Shown: piece after piece, positions 9,483 to 22,791 of the stretch | Layout of the letters: each line of letters begins with the position of its first letter | Numbering within the stretch: position 1 is the stretch's first letter | Assembly (NCBI GenBank): GCA_000320545.1 | Contig: ADNK01002947.1 | Location: 1-23,314 of the forward strand | Length of the DNA stretch: 23,314 bases | Direction of reading: 5' to 3' | DNA from: Bigelowiella natans CCMP2755 | Taxonomy: Eukaryota > Cercozoa > Chlorarachniophyceae | Translations under genes and position numbers: made by a program | The notes under the pieces: model-generated | Database searches by the model: none | What the model was told of the DNA's origin: nothing | The model's input: the letters and a program-made list of their open reading frames with translations, nothing else

Positions 9483-10504
9483 TCTCTCGCCTTGGATAAT
9501 ATCCAACAACCACTATAACAACAACAACATCATCATCATCATCAACGACAATAACAACACAGCAGATCTTACCTAGAGGACACAACTTCAAAGGCCTCCT
9601 CCTCCTCCTCTTCCTCTCTCTGATCTTGATGTCTTATCTCGTCGCTATTTGGGTTGACATCTCCTCCTCCTCCTCCTCCTCCTCCTTGATTTTTCCTTCT
9701 ATCTTGTCCTCCTCCTTTTTTGGAATCCTCGTTATAAAAGATGCTGCTACTCTTTGATTCCTTTCGAGATGAATCAATACTTCTAGCGTATCTACCGCTG
9801 CTTACTCGTTCCAAAGCAGCCCCACTCTGAGATTTCTTTATTTATTCATTCACAGAAAAAGAAGAAGAAGAAGAAGAAGAAGAAGAAGAAGAAGAAGGAG
9901 GAGGAGGAGGAGGAGGTTATCGTTTGGCTCAAGAACACTCACACCACTTACAAGCAACAAAATAATTTCAATTTTCAAATTTATTCATGTGAATTGACAG
10001 CGTTTCTAACTGCTGACTGCCGACCCTAAAAATAACTGGAATCCTTCATTACTTTTCAGTATTGCAACGATAATAGCTAAAACAGTTGTTGTTGTTGTTG
10101 TTGTTGTTGTTTTCTATTGTTTTATGTCAAACGACGACGACCCATGATCCTAAAGCCCTTCTCATCAGCGACGAAGAACCCTTTCAAACATTCATTCCAA
10201 ACAATGGCAAACGGGGGATAATAAGAGGATGATTCTGAAAGCAGCAGCAAGATGCCATTGTATGTTGGATGACAACTCGTCACTATAATCACAGTAGAAG
10301 AAGGAGAAGGAGAGGAGAAGAAGAAGAAATGGATGATAAATTATCACCTCCTCCTCGGATGTAAAATTTTCTCTGTTCTCGAGGACGTTTTCTTCCTATA
10401 GAAGAAGAGAAGAAAGAGATCAAAAGAAGTAGTAGTAGTAGTAGTAATAATTAGAAGAGGAAACTATGGTTGAATTGTTATAGTATAGAGAAACTCCTTC
10501 TTTT

Positions 10505-10543
<39 letters not shown>

Positions 10544-11770
10544 TGTGTGTAATGAAATCTTGATGATCATGCTGTATCTATACAATATACGTCAACCCAT
10601 CATTATTAATTAAAGATGCAATCATCACCGATCGCTTTATGGCGTTGTAGCTAATTACTACTTACCACATCTGATTCGGAAGGAGAAAGTACAATATCTC
10701 TCTTCTCATCGTTACCAGCAATACTCGAAAACTTCGGTCTTGTACCGTACATCGGTGCTTGAATGAAGGAAACTGTTCTTGAGGATGATGCTCTTATCCT
10801 GCTGCCTCTCTCATTTCTCTTATAGTGCTGCTGCTGCTGCTGCTGCTGCTGCGGCTCTTTTCGTCTTGTAGCTATTGAATGATTAGCTTTAGCATCACCA
10901 CCACCACCACCACTATCACCCTCATAGTAGTAGCTGCTGCCAAAGTAATCGCTACTTGCTCTTCCTCCAACCCCATGTCCCCCCGCTCTTCCCCCCCTTC
11001 CATCATTGAGAGAAATAGACATGCCTGAATTATAACATTGATAATAGTCATTGAGAGAAATAGACATGCCTGAATTATAACATTAATAATAGTCGGTATG
11101 TATATTTGGTATCTATTTTAATGGTAAAAGATAATAACATTCTGAGAGCAGCAACTTATCACATATAATGATACTAATAACTTGCAGTGTACTGGCTACC
11201 CTCTCTCTATTTCAATCAATCAATCAGTCGGTCTTTTTCCATAGAGTACTACGGCAACTACTACTACTACTACTTTCATATCTAGAATTCTCGCTTGTAA
11301 ATTCCTGGGAAGGTATGATCTCATTATCAGGCGTTCCTGCTTTACCTGATTATGATGATGAAAATGATGGTGACGACGTGATGTATTGCCACCAATCATC
11401 AACATAGACAAAAGAAGACAACGGCACTTTAAAAAGATGGGAGAATTGTAAAAGATAGGAGAAAAGAGGGGCAGAAGGAGGAGGAGAGCTACTACTTTCA
11501 ATCATAATTGCTGATTTTACTATTTTGATTGATATAATGAATGCAGCGTTAGTGTGATAAAGAATCATAATAATCAAGGAGAAACAACAAATAATACCTT
11601 GCTCAATGATCACGACAGGTCTCCACTCTCGTCTCCTCATTACCTGCATCATCATCATCATCAGCAGCAGCAGCAGCATCATCATCGTAGCTAATCACTA
11701 CAACAATAACAACAACAACAACAACAACAGCAGTAGTAGTAGTAGTAATACAGGTGCTGCTTCACCATCA

Positions 11771-11809
<39 letters not shown>

Positions 11810-13575
11810 CATATCTTTGAAATCCATGCCATTCCTAAAGAGTGTAGTAGTTTCCGCTTGCTTCAAGTTGTTAGCGTTTGGCATGCTGAATATTAGTACC
11901 AACGATGCATTAATCATGATGATGATGATGATGATGATGATGATCCATAGGTGTAACATCACGTTGTACTTGTTGTCGTATTATTATTATTATTATTATT
12001 ATTATCTCCATTTACATACTACAAGTTGTTTGATTATAATAATAATAAATATAATAATAATAATAATAACTGCTGATTGGCTAGTAATTGGCTGCTCTTA
12101 GGTATTATTAGCTAATAGTAACCTATCATGCTGCTGGTGCTGCTGCTTGCTGGCTAAGTACATATCCATCGATCGTACACCGAGTGATATGGAGAGGCCC
12201 TGCAAAGTAGTAGTAGTAGTAGTAACAATAGTAATTATTATTATCAATTAATAATAATAATAATGATAAGCAGCCTTCATTGTGATTCGTTGTTGTCATT
12301 TTATACACACACCAACACTACAACAACAACAACAACAGAGTTGCAGTTGATTTATGATCAGTAATTCTTCTTGTAGTAGAAGCTTCTTCTTTTCTCGCTG
12401 AATACAATTAACCAACCAACCTCCAGAGGCATGAGTGCTCCAAGACCTAATAATAATAATAACAATAACAATAATAACAATAATAATAATAATAATAATA
12501 ATAATGATGATGATGATGCAGCGGTATCATCATTATCGTCAGCAGCACGCATGCGTTGTTTACTTATTGGATTATCATCATCATCATCATCATCATCATC
12601 ATTATCATTATCATTATCATCATTATCATCATCATTATCATCCCGTTTGTGCGGCGTTTCACCAGATAATTCGCTCGTTTTTGTTTTACTTGCTTCGAGC
12701 TATTTTAATCAAGAATAACAGTATACAATTGATATGCTATTCTTCTTCTTCTTCTTCTTCTTCTTCTTGTTGTTGTTCTTGTTCTTGTTCTAACAATAGT
12801 TGTTGTACCTATACCACAGCCTTTCTGTACCATTTCTACATAGTTTAATGCACTCTGTAAGCTTCCAGCTTCCCTATAATATTTACCAGTAATTTGTCAC
12901 TCAACTATGCTTAAGGAGATGAGGAGGGATCAACGCGTGAATAAGCATGAAGAAAGATGATGACGCTGCTTTTGCTGCCGCTGATGATGATGATGATGAT
13001 GACGACGATACTGGAGAAGGTCAACGATTGAGTAATTGCTTTTTCTTTTATTTGTTCTCGCCTAATTACAACTTGTATTTGATTCTTCTCAGATGAGTGT
13101 TCAGATGAGCCAAACATGAGCACCAAGACCGCCCATAAAACTTGGATAACGACTGAATAAAGCATGCGGACAGTCAGTTGTTATTGTTATCCAATCGACT
13201 AATGATATGCTGCTACGATGATGGAAACATAGGGTAGTAGAGGGAAATAGCAATAATAATGAGGGAGACAAACGAAAACGATTAGTATGTCTTTCTTTTG
13301 TTTATGTGTTTCTTCTTCTTACCTGCACAAGGACGTCTTGGGCATCGAGATAAAAAGGGTCAGTGAACGTTCCAGAGCCTTGTCATCATAAGCAACAAGA
13401 GTTACAACAACAACTATATGCTGATGATGATGATGACGACGATAACAACCGATAATCACCATCAATGATTGGAGTAGCATACTGAGAACATAGAAGTAGC
13501 ATTTATTGCAATATTGCCAACACTTTTATTTTAATGCCTCCCTTGTGATATATTTACCCTTTTCTCTCGTGTAAC

Positions 13576-13622
<47 letters not shown>

Positions 13623-14091
13623 CTCATTCTCTATCTCTCTCCCTCGTTCATTTTTTCTCTTTCTCATCGCCACACACACACACACATCACACGCATTAAA
13701 AAAAAGGTGCGTTGTCGTTGTTCTCAAAACCACATACATTTTGTGTACTCGTGGTAGTTATTAAAAAAGCATGGTAGTAGTCTACTCATAGCACCACGTA
13801 TATCAAATAAACTACAAGGCAGTAATACTAGTCTATAGTAATAGCCTCTCTTCTAAAACTCACCACAGCACATAAGCACCAACCCAGGGTTGCCATCAGG
13901 GCCTCCTCGTATGATCTATTTATCATTTATATAGTGTCTTATTTGTTTATAGTGCATGATTGATTCTTGCCAACGAAGAACAACGAAGATAGGAAAAGAT
14001 AACTTGGGATATAGTGTTACTCATCCTCCTCCTCCTCTGATGAAAATCATCAGCATCACCTCCAACATAGATGATAGTGGGACCAGTAGTG

Positions 14092-14125
<34 letters not shown>

Positions 14126-14926
14126 AACCTCATTCTTTGTGTTTTCATTCGGTGCCACGATATCAATCCTTACAATATAAGATGATGATGATGATGATGA
14201 TGATAATAATGATGATGCAATAGAATCTCCATCCTACCATGCGTAGGTCCCTACTTTAGAAGCACTTAATCTGAATACAGAAAGAGAGAGAGAGAGAGAG
14301 GAAAGAGAGAATAAATAAGTAGAAAGGACTATTAATTCTGTTATTATTATTATTAGCAGCAGTAGTAGCAGTGGTAGTAGTATCGAAAGCAGGATGAGGG
14401 CATCATCATCATTTTATCATGTGAAAAGAAGAGACCTAAGCTAACAACAACTATTCATCATTTGCAGGAACTGTAGCGAATGATGATGATCATCATCATC
14501 ATCACTATCATCATCATCATCATCATTCATCAATGACTGCTGGATACCTTAAGGAGGAAGATAGCGCTTTAATGTGTTGATTTTTAAAGAACTCATGATT
14601 GTACTCTGCTACATAAGTCTATGTATGCAATTACAGACGCATTTGATTGTACGTGAGGAGGAGGGAAATCATCTTACTCAAGATCAGCACAAGGAGGAGG
14701 GAAAAGAGGAGGAGGAGGAGGAGGAGGAGGGGCAGAGTTTATCATTATTGAATGATATGGTTGTTGCGGTAATTGTAGTCGGTAGTCGTGGTGTTAGTGG
14801 TGCTGCTGGTGATAATGATAATGATGATAATAATAGTACAATAGCAAGCTCTAGCTTCTCCTGTTGCTTTCGCCGAAGGTAAAAGTAACTACGAATACCA
14901 CATACTACTATCAGACAAAAGCAGTG

Positions 14927-14957
<31 letters not shown>

Positions 14958-15614
14958 CAGTGGTGGTAGTAGCAGTAGTAAATGTAAATGTAAATAATGG
15001 CACAGTAGTAACAGCATCTTATCCTGTTGCTTTCTTGCCCTCTTCTACTCTTGTGTGTGATGATGATGATCATCATCATCATCATCAATATAATCACATG
15101 TTATTTGTGTTTGGTTTTTTACCCAAGATCATGATCATCATCATAATCACATGTTATTTGTGTTTTGGTTTTTTACCCAGGATGATGATGATAATCATAA
15201 TCACATGTTGTTTGTGTTGTGGTTTTTTACCCAAGAGGTACGAAAATTATGCATAGAAAGGCGTAGATCCATTGCCTAATGATGGCGATGATAATAATGT
15301 GATTGACTGATGACAATTCTTACTATATTGTGCTGTGATGAGCGTCACATATGAGTGTTAGGAGGTGGTATTGATGACTCGATAGGAGGTTTTTATGATG
15401 ATGAAGATATGTTGTTTTGCATGTTGCTGCATGATATATAGCAATGAAGAAATGCTCATAGCTACTACTACTACTACAACTACAACTACCACTACTACTC
15501 TATCACAATTTAATATGATTCTTGTAGTTGTACTTAACCCATTCTTACTCATACACATTCTCTCTTTCCCTTTCATCAGATGCAGTCGGTTGTATTCTTC
15601 AACAATACCTTCTC

Positions 15615-15652
<38 letters not shown>

Positions 15653-15750
15653 ACACACATTCTACTGACTCAAGAAGCGCTCACTTACTCCTTGTTATCC
15701 CATCTAAAGCAGTCATTCAATTGTGATTGAAATCCAATCCATAGTCCCTG

Positions 15751-15788
<38 letters not shown>

Positions 15789-16053
15789 ACAAATTCGTTC
15801 GATGTTGATGAGTGAGAGAGGTATGATGAAGAACGATGACTACGATAAGAACAAAGGAATATTTGCGTTGTATTGTATTGTATTGTTTATTTATATGCTC
15901 AAGGGTTCATTGTCGTTGTCATCAAGGATCATTGCTTTATGGTACATCCATGATTAAAGGGGGGGGGTCACTGAGCGACCTTATGAACTCCGAGATTATA
16001 GGGTGCATCATCAATAAGAAGATATAGTGGATCATCTTGGTAGGGTAGTAATA

Positions 16054-16091
<38 letters not shown>

Positions 16092-16211
16092 ACACACACA
16101 CACAAACATAGAGGGGTGGGGGTGGGGGGTAGGAGAGAGAAGAGAGCGGAAGGAAGGAGAAAATGTAAGTCTAAGTTAGCGTATGCATTTCTCTCTAGAG
16201 TTCACATATTC

Positions 16212-16250
<39 letters not shown>

Positions 16251-16400
16251 TTGTACAAGAACATGAATTAGTAGAATCATCGTTAAAGTAGTAGTAGCAG
16301 TAGTAGTAGTAGTAGTAGTAGTTGTGATAGTAGTAATGGTAGTAGTAGTACAACCCCATGTGTATTTACTACCGTTACTATGATGCATGTACTATGTATT

Positions 16401-16433
<33 letters not shown>

Positions 16434-19400
16434 CAGGCGTGTTTCCCCCATGCAAATAAATCCTATGCATGAGCAAATGTAGCCTACAAACAACAAACAA
16501 CACACGAGAAGATGTAATAGTACCAACAACGCTACTACTACACTACTACTATACTACTATGCATCATATTCAATCTAAAATTTATTTAACGATTGACAAA
16601 TGATGACACCGAGAGATAAACAAGGATATTGTACAGATAGTGAGCGATGATTAATACGCATGGATAGGTAGGGGGAGGTAATGGCTAGAGAGTGAGTTAT
16701 GCTTCTTCTTCTTCTTCTCTTTCTTCTTCGTTTTGAAAGAGAAGGATTATGATGCATATTATTACTTTGATGGATCAAGCCATTGGTTTTGAATTCGGAG
16801 TTTTGTTGACTTCTATCATAGCAAAAATTATAGCATTTTTGCACACATAACAAATTAGAAACAATGTAGGAATAGGAGGAAGAGGAAAAGGAGTACAAGA
16901 CCATTATGATATCATTATATATCATCATCATCATCATCATCATCATCATCGAGACAACCAAGAAAAGGAAGGGAAGATAATAGCTTTTGGAAAAATAAAA
17001 ATGACATTTTGCAGCGAAGATATTATATATATTCTATTTCAACATTACTTGATAATATACATATATACATGTAATAAATAATATACAAGCAAGAGGGGGA
17101 TGAGAAGGAGGAGGAGGAGGAGGAGGAAGAGGATACTGATTTGCAGCAGTATTATTATTATTGCATGTACTAATATACATGCAAGAGGAGGAGTGCAACC
17201 GAATTATTATTGTTGTCGTCTATGTACTCGAGCCGTTGATATTCTATTTAAATTATAATAGGCAATTGATGATATTCTCTCCTCCCCTTGTAGTAGAAGC
17301 AGCAGCATTTTTTATCAATAATAATTACGAGAAGAAAGGGGGAAACCAAGATATATCTACTGCTTGAGGTGGCTATTGCCTCTACCCTAATAACTAACTT
17401 AGCCCTTAACATTAGTACTCACTGACAATAACTCGTCATCATCATAATTGTCATCACCATTGTCATCATCATCATCATCATCGTCATCAACAATATCAAC
17501 CGTCCACAGGAGAAGCAAAGGGCTCTTTTCTTTTTCCCCCTCTACTTCTCTCCATGCCCTCAGTAGCTATAGACTATCATCAGAGTAGATATACAACAAA
17601 TCAAACGATGTAATTAATAATAACAAAGCATGTAAGAAAAGCACAAAAAATTGACGACGATGAGGATGAGGATGAGGATGAGGATGAGGAGGGAATGACG
17701 ATGATAACCATTGCATGTTGCTTCTTCCAACGTCTCTTCAGGAAACAGATGATGAATGGAAAAATAACTGACACATTGTAGTAAACTTAAATTATCATCA
17801 TACTTTTCATAATATATAATTGTTAACTACTATTAAATTGCTTTGTTGTTGTGTCTATATAATCATCATCATCAGCAGCAGCAGCATCATCATCATCATC
17901 ATCCTCAAATTACAAAATATTACATGCTCTAAGGAAAAGAATATTCTGCTTTCAATTATCAGTATTTTATAGCAGAAAATAAATGCAAAATGTAGCAGCT
18001 ACTATATTACACGGTTGGTGCTGCTATCTACTACTACTACTGATACTACTACTACTACCACCACTATGAGTAATAAGTAGAGAGTGAGTGGTAGCTAACT
18101 ACCAACACGCGCCTATTCACTACTACTACTACTACTACTGCTACTACTATTACTACAACTAGTAGTGCTACTAACACCTGCTAATAGCATACATATAATG
18201 ATAACAGAAAATATAACAGGTCCTCCACAGTCCTGATGGAAGTATTATCATATGCATATTCTATATCATAACTTCGTTGGTGTATTTGTCATCAAACAAA
18301 TAGTAAACACGTCTTTTTCTACTACATATTACAATAGTCGGAATAAGCTTACAAACAACGAATACTATGGCAGAAAATGGTGATAATGATAATGATGATG
18401 ATGGTGATAATGCTCTTTTGTGTATTTTATTTGCTCTTTTGTACCGGTAGGTACTACCTTGATGAATGCAGATATTGGAAGTATACAATCAGGATATACA
18501 TATCTTTTGACATCATCAAGAAGAAGAAGAAGAAGAAGAAGAAGAAGAATATTCAGCATAACAAATAATAATCTCTGTAATTAGGGTCTTTCTTCTGGTG
18601 GCACCGTTGCATTCGTCATCATCATCATCATAATCATCATCAACATCAATCATTATTACTACAATCTTACGTGATTCTAATATTAAAACTCCTTTCACTT
18701 CTTACTACCCTTTTTTGCATTCATATTCGCATCCTACAACAAGGACAGGGAAGTAAGTAAAGTAAGTATATTTATATGTGTATATATTGAAACTAAACAA
18801 AGAATCGATCTACCATTCCTATGATTATGATGTGTACTCAGGTATCATCAGCACTTTCTCTTCTTCTTCCTTAACATCTTTAGTGTTTGCTGGTCTCTTC
18901 TTCCTCTCCCTCCTTCTTCTTCTTCTTCTTCTTTTATCCCCTTTTCTCTACTTCTATAGTGAGTAGTACTATTACCGCTAAATGGTTTCCAATACGACTT
19001 TGGCTTAGGATTGGTGCAATTATAGCACTTTGACGAGTTGGAAGCACTGTATCGTCCTATTTCGAGACAAAGATGGAAGAAGATGAAGTACATGATGAAG
19101 GAGGAGAAAGAAGAGGATTAGGATGAAAGATCAATGATGAAGGAGGGAAAAGAAGAAGGATGTAGGTAGTAGTGTAGTTGTTAGCACATACATGGAAAAT
19201 CCCAAAGGAGGGACATTAAAAGAGAAAAAAAGAGTGAATTAAAAGACGACGACAAACATGCAAAAGAAATACTGTAAAGTAGAATATAACAATCTCTGTC
19301 CCCCCACCCCCCATTCTTATTAAACCATAATTTACCACCTGTAGGGCATGCTAGGCAAACGTCTCCTGCAATTTCAATAGAGGGAAGAATACCAATGGAT

Positions 19401-20395
19401 CAATTTATTTACATCATCTTCTTCATCATCATCACAACACCCAACAACATGTATTATGACTATCATGCATCACCATTGTTGAATTAGCATTCCTTCTTCT
19501 CCCTACTACTACTACTACTACTACTACTACCTGCATTATCCTTGTTTCTAAAGGTGTTAGGTGGGCATTGCACGCAAGAAGATGACCCTGTTTTGCTGAA
19601 CGTGCCTATGATGATGAAGAGTAGCATGATCAATCAACAACACAACAAACCGATATCGTAACCAACATCGTCATTAGAAACAAACGTCACGGGAGGAGGT
19701 GTTGTGATGCATGTTCTTTTGTAATTCAGACAAGCATGAGGGAATTTATGTGTTATTTCTGAGTAGTGACAGTGCTAACAGTAAAAGTTAGTAGTAGTAG
19801 TAGTAGTAGTAGTTGTTGTTGTTGTAGTGGTAGCTCAGAGGATGATGAAAGCTTGTTGTCTTGAGCACTATACAACGATTGGACATAAGAAAGTGAAAGT
19901 CTAATCCACAAAGTATGGATGATTGCTTATTTGCTGTGTGGTAAGATGTTTAATGCATCATCATTCCTTTGTGTGTATGTTGTTGCTGCTGCTGCACAAT
20001 GATCAAATATCAATGCAAAGTGAGTGAGTGATGGTTGAGTACCCTCAGGACAATTCTGGCAATGGGAAGCACCAACTTTATCCACAAATGTTCCTAGTTT
20101 TAGGAGGAGGAGGAGGAGGATGATGATGTATCAATGATAATAATGATGATCACAATAATAATATGCGACTAAGAATGCAAAAAGCATGATGTTTGTGGGG
20201 ATCTTATGTTGTTGTAACAACACAAAAGAATTACCAACATGATGATCACTATTTTACATGTTGTCTGTGTAATTATCTCGTTGTTATTGTTGTTGTAACA
20301 TTAACAAAGTGATGGATGATGAAGCTCCTTCGTACCTGCTGGACACCTTTCGCATTCAACCTGGTGGTTTGATACAGCAATTATGCAGAAATAAT

Positions 20396-20426
<31 letters not shown>

Positions 20427-20444
20427 AACAAATAAATAGATAAC

Positions 20445-20487
<43 letters not shown>

Positions 20488-21532
20488 GAACAACATAATT
20501 TATCCTGGCAGGAAGAGGCTCGTTGTATTGAGATCATCATAAACATCTCATAAAATCATAATCGTCATCATTGTTACTTCATACGGGTTTTTATCTCATA
20601 ATTCATAATCCACATCATTTCTTCATTTCTGTACCGAGCCATGCCCTGCTGAGTACTTGCCACGAGAGCAAGAGCGACAACTATGGAAGGTAAAAATAAC
20701 AGAGTGATGATGCTGATGCTGATGATGATGCTGATGATGATACGATTATTTGTTACATACTTATATTATGCATATGCAGAGACTTATAAGCTTAGAAGGA
20801 TCATCTTCATCAACATCATTATTATCATCTTCTCATCATCATCATGATCATGTTCATTATCAGCTCTAATGCAGAAGAAGGAAGATGAAAGACCTTGCAG
20901 CTCCAGTAACATTCATGTAGGTTCCTTGTTTTGCATCATCAATAAAAGGGGGAGGGAGATGTGGTTTAGCAAAGATAAAGCCGATGATATCACAACCAAT
21001 CATCATCACCGTGAGAATAGATCGATGATATATCACTTACTACTACCTGGTAGACATTGCTCACAAGATCCGTTAAAAAAAGGCTTAAACGCTCCGGTGG
21101 GACATGCAGCACAGTTGAGATCGAAATGTCCTTAAATATAAATACCCCATGCATACAATAGCAGCAGCATCACCACCAACACCAACACCAACCACAACAA
21201 CAACACAGCAGAGAGGATGGATTGTGATGATGGTATGCATCAGCATGATCACTACAAAAAGGTCAATCGGTCAACTATTTATTGAGTTGGAGATAACGTG
21301 GAGAGGGAGAGAGGGGGGGGGGGGGGGGAGAAAGCAGAGATGATAGAGTAAAGAAAGATAAAAACTAAGAGGATGAGCACAACAGTCAACCTGGATTGCA
21401 TTCAGGTTTCCTTGTCACGAGTCCATTTCCCCCTTTATGATCTATCGATCCAAACATCATACATCGGTATTCATGCATCAATAAGTACTTAGCTAACTTA
21501 CAACATGCCACTTCAATGTCATTACATCTAGC

Positions 21533-21572
<40 letters not shown>

Positions 21573-22287
21573 CCTCCATCAAAGTACAATGTTTTCCTCT
21601 CCTCCACAGATTGTTTTACATCCATCATCATCATTGTCATTATCGTTGTCATCATCATCATCATCATCATCATCATTATCATCATCATCGTGCTACTAAG
21701 TGCTACTGTGTCTTACACCTGGTGATGACTCTCCCCCTTTGGCACTTGCTGTTGGTATTGTAGTGTTGCTCCCTATTGATTCAAATCATTCATCACACAA
21801 TGCAAATATCATATTTATTTATTCTCTGTACATCACGTTCCATATTCTGATGTAGTAACTAACTGTGAGCTTTAATGACGATGTAGTACCGACTAACATA
21901 TCCAGCAGAGCGAATCGACTCGTTATCATCCTCGTAGAATGATGGTGAATGGAAGAAGAAGAAGATGCTTCCTTAGCAAGTAGGAAGAAAGCTGAATCCT
22001 GTTCAATTCAAAAAAAGAAATAAGAAGAATGTTAATGAGTATTACTATATTGAATAATAATAGGAAAATGAAGGGACTACGAGGAGGGAAAAAGAAGATC
22101 TTAACAAGTCTGGCAGCACGCCATCAATATCGTTATGTAGATATCAGCAATGATGTAAATCGTGATGATGATGATCATGATGATGACGCATAGAAAGAAG
22201 AAGAAGATGCAAAAGTCTAGTAGTAGTAGTAGTAGTAGAGAAGTGTCTCCTATTATTAGTGGAGACCTAACTAACTACTAAATAGTT

Positions 22288-22320
<33 letters not shown>

Positions 22321-22652
22321 TTATTCCAATGTACCGCAACAACTGCTTGCGGACATTGTATACCTGCTGCTGCTGCTGCTGCAGATTACCAGCATGAGCA
22401 CCCTCCTCCTCATTGTTCTTCTTTCTCGTAGTAGTAGTAGTCACCATCTTCCAATACACAATATATCCACCACCACCCCCACCCCCACCTAGTAGTCACG
22501 TAGTAGTAAAGAGAGAGGAAGGAAGGAAGGAATAAAAAATTATTTATCATTATCATCGTCAGCCCCCCTCCCCTTTGTTGTTGTTCTTCCTCTTTGTCTT
22601 CCTCCTAACCCCCCCTGTGTAGCTTACACAAACACATAATACACACATTATA

Positions 22653-22695
<43 letters not shown>

Positions 22696-22736
22696 ACACA
22701 CACACACACACACACCTCCATGTCCTCCATTGCCTC

Positions 22737-22791
<55 letters not shown>

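Noticed and set aside
12358-12470. Hydrophobic reading LGALMPLEVGWLIVFS on the minus strand
   Set aside because: It runs into a stop with no good donor, and neighbouring exons already agree in phase without it.
13073-13152. Alternative frame VIQVLWAVLVLMFG read as a membrane helix
   Set aside because: The upstream exon ends in phase 0, which selects the WCSCLAHLNTHLRRIKY frame; that frame also exits in the phase the next exon needs.
12123-13915. Class C (GABA-B/glutamate-like) seven-helix receptor interpretation
   Set aside because: It arose from alternative frames with some C-x-R and GLG-like patterns, but the phase-consistent frames give hydrophilic motifs instead.
18297-18370. Hydrophobic minus-strand reading FVVCKLIPTIVICSRKRR as a transmembrane exon
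   Set aside because: Exons 18458-18503 and 18178-18232 join directly in phase 0 and give the expected Cys-domain to TM transition; including this segment needs a weaker donor and breaks that join.
21308-21329. Poly-G run as a functional G-quadruplex or regulatory site
   Set aside because: It is a lone homopolymer in an intron, and its length is prone to sequencing error; nothing else supports a role.
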